Source: UBA8752 sp002172485 | GTDB taxonomy: Bacteria > Bacteroidota > Bacteroidia > Flavobacteriales_D > Sanyastnellaceae | DNA: 64,000 nucleotides | Reading direction: 5' to 3' | Assembly: GCA_042089915.1 (NCBI GenBank) | Contig: JBELJZ010000001.1 | Coordinates: 62,001 to 126,000 of the forward strand | Shown: positions 63,891-64,000 of the stretch, one piece after another | Numbering within the stretch: position 1 is the stretch's first letter | Layout: each line of letters opens with the position of its first letter | Notes under the pieces: model-generated | What the model was told of the DNA's origin: nothing | The model's input: the letters and a program-made list of their open reading frames with translations, nothing else | The model's database searches: none | Made by a program: the position numbers and the translations under genes

Positions 63891-64000
63891 GGCGCGATAA
63901 TCGCTGTACAGTGCAAAGCACAGATGACCTTGAGGTTATCGAATGGATGGGCGGACTTGGGAGGCCTAGCTTCGCAGGCATGCAAGCCTTGCTCCACACG
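63891..64000. other. Right-edge non-coding stretch
   Basis: 110 bases upstream of the PHP-like gene. No clear promoter consensus or coding frame; the short open frames here have no codon or motif support. Confidence 0.5.

Noticed and set aside
63806..63997. 63-codon minus-strand frame at the right edge
   Set aside because: No start context, motif or codon support; it overlaps the N-terminus of the PHP-like gene in another frame.

Overview
The window is a chromosomal piece of a GC-rich Bacteroidota, most likely a free-living, probably aquatic member of the Flavobacteriales. This is inferred from several signs: type IX secretion parts and cargo (a CHU_C-ending giant protein, PorP/SprF, a PorE-like OmpA lipoprotein, and a BNR protein with a type A sorting tail); promoters of the form TTTG-N19-TAnnTTTG; the order rplQ-carA-eno; a GWxTD lipoprotein; and a Nif3/zinc-ribbon gene pair. 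No phage, insertion sequence, CRISPR array or plasmid function was seen.

1-22.5 kb is housekeeping. A UvrD/PcrA helicase, cut by the left edge, is divergent from an almost unbroken str-S10-spc-alpha block: rpsL, rpsG, fusA, rpsJ through rplO, secY, map, infA, rpmJ, rpsM, rpsK, rpsD, rpoA, rplQ. carA and eno follow as their own unit. The C-terminal tail of rplQ is a 30-bp Glu/Ala/Pro repeat that holds a 100-N assembly gap.

22.5-29.7 kb (minus strand) is a type IX secretion operon: a 1397-residue surface protein with about twelve HYR-like repeats and a type B (CHU_C) C-terminus, then a PorP/SprF-like barrel, then a PorE-like TPR/PD40/CRD/OmpA lipoprotein. 29.8-34.8 kb holds rmuC, a GWxTD lipoprotein gene with a TTG start, rlmB, an OsmC protein and small envelope proteins. 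lipA and a large secreted BNR/Asp-box protein follow, to 38.9 kb.

38.9-48.9 kb holds lpxK, a TlpA-like lipoprotein and lpxH (lipid A and envelope), a Nif3-like protein with a zinc-ribbon partner that has lost all four zinc ligands, a FadL-like barrel with a Gly/Asn/Tyr-rich lipoprotein, proS, dps and tRNA-Glu.

48.9-52.7 kb holds an alkB-tetR-unknown operon whose promoter region carries two 16-bp palindromes of the same form (TTGGGT-N4-ACCCAA), probably the TetR operators, plus an outer-membrane protein gene. A decayed MscS channel gene lies next to it. From 53 kb to the right edge are surface-glycan genes (two GT2, a sulfotransferase, a flippase, a GT4, a GT39 membrane transferase, a PHP-like protein) interrupted by purT and several small membrane or unknown proteins.

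Nothing in the window is convincingly a new multi-gene system. The strongest new observations are the alkB/tetR twin operators, the ligand-free zinc ribbon, the MscS deletion relic, the degenerate PHP protein, and the repeated placing of promoter -7 boxes directly against start codons.
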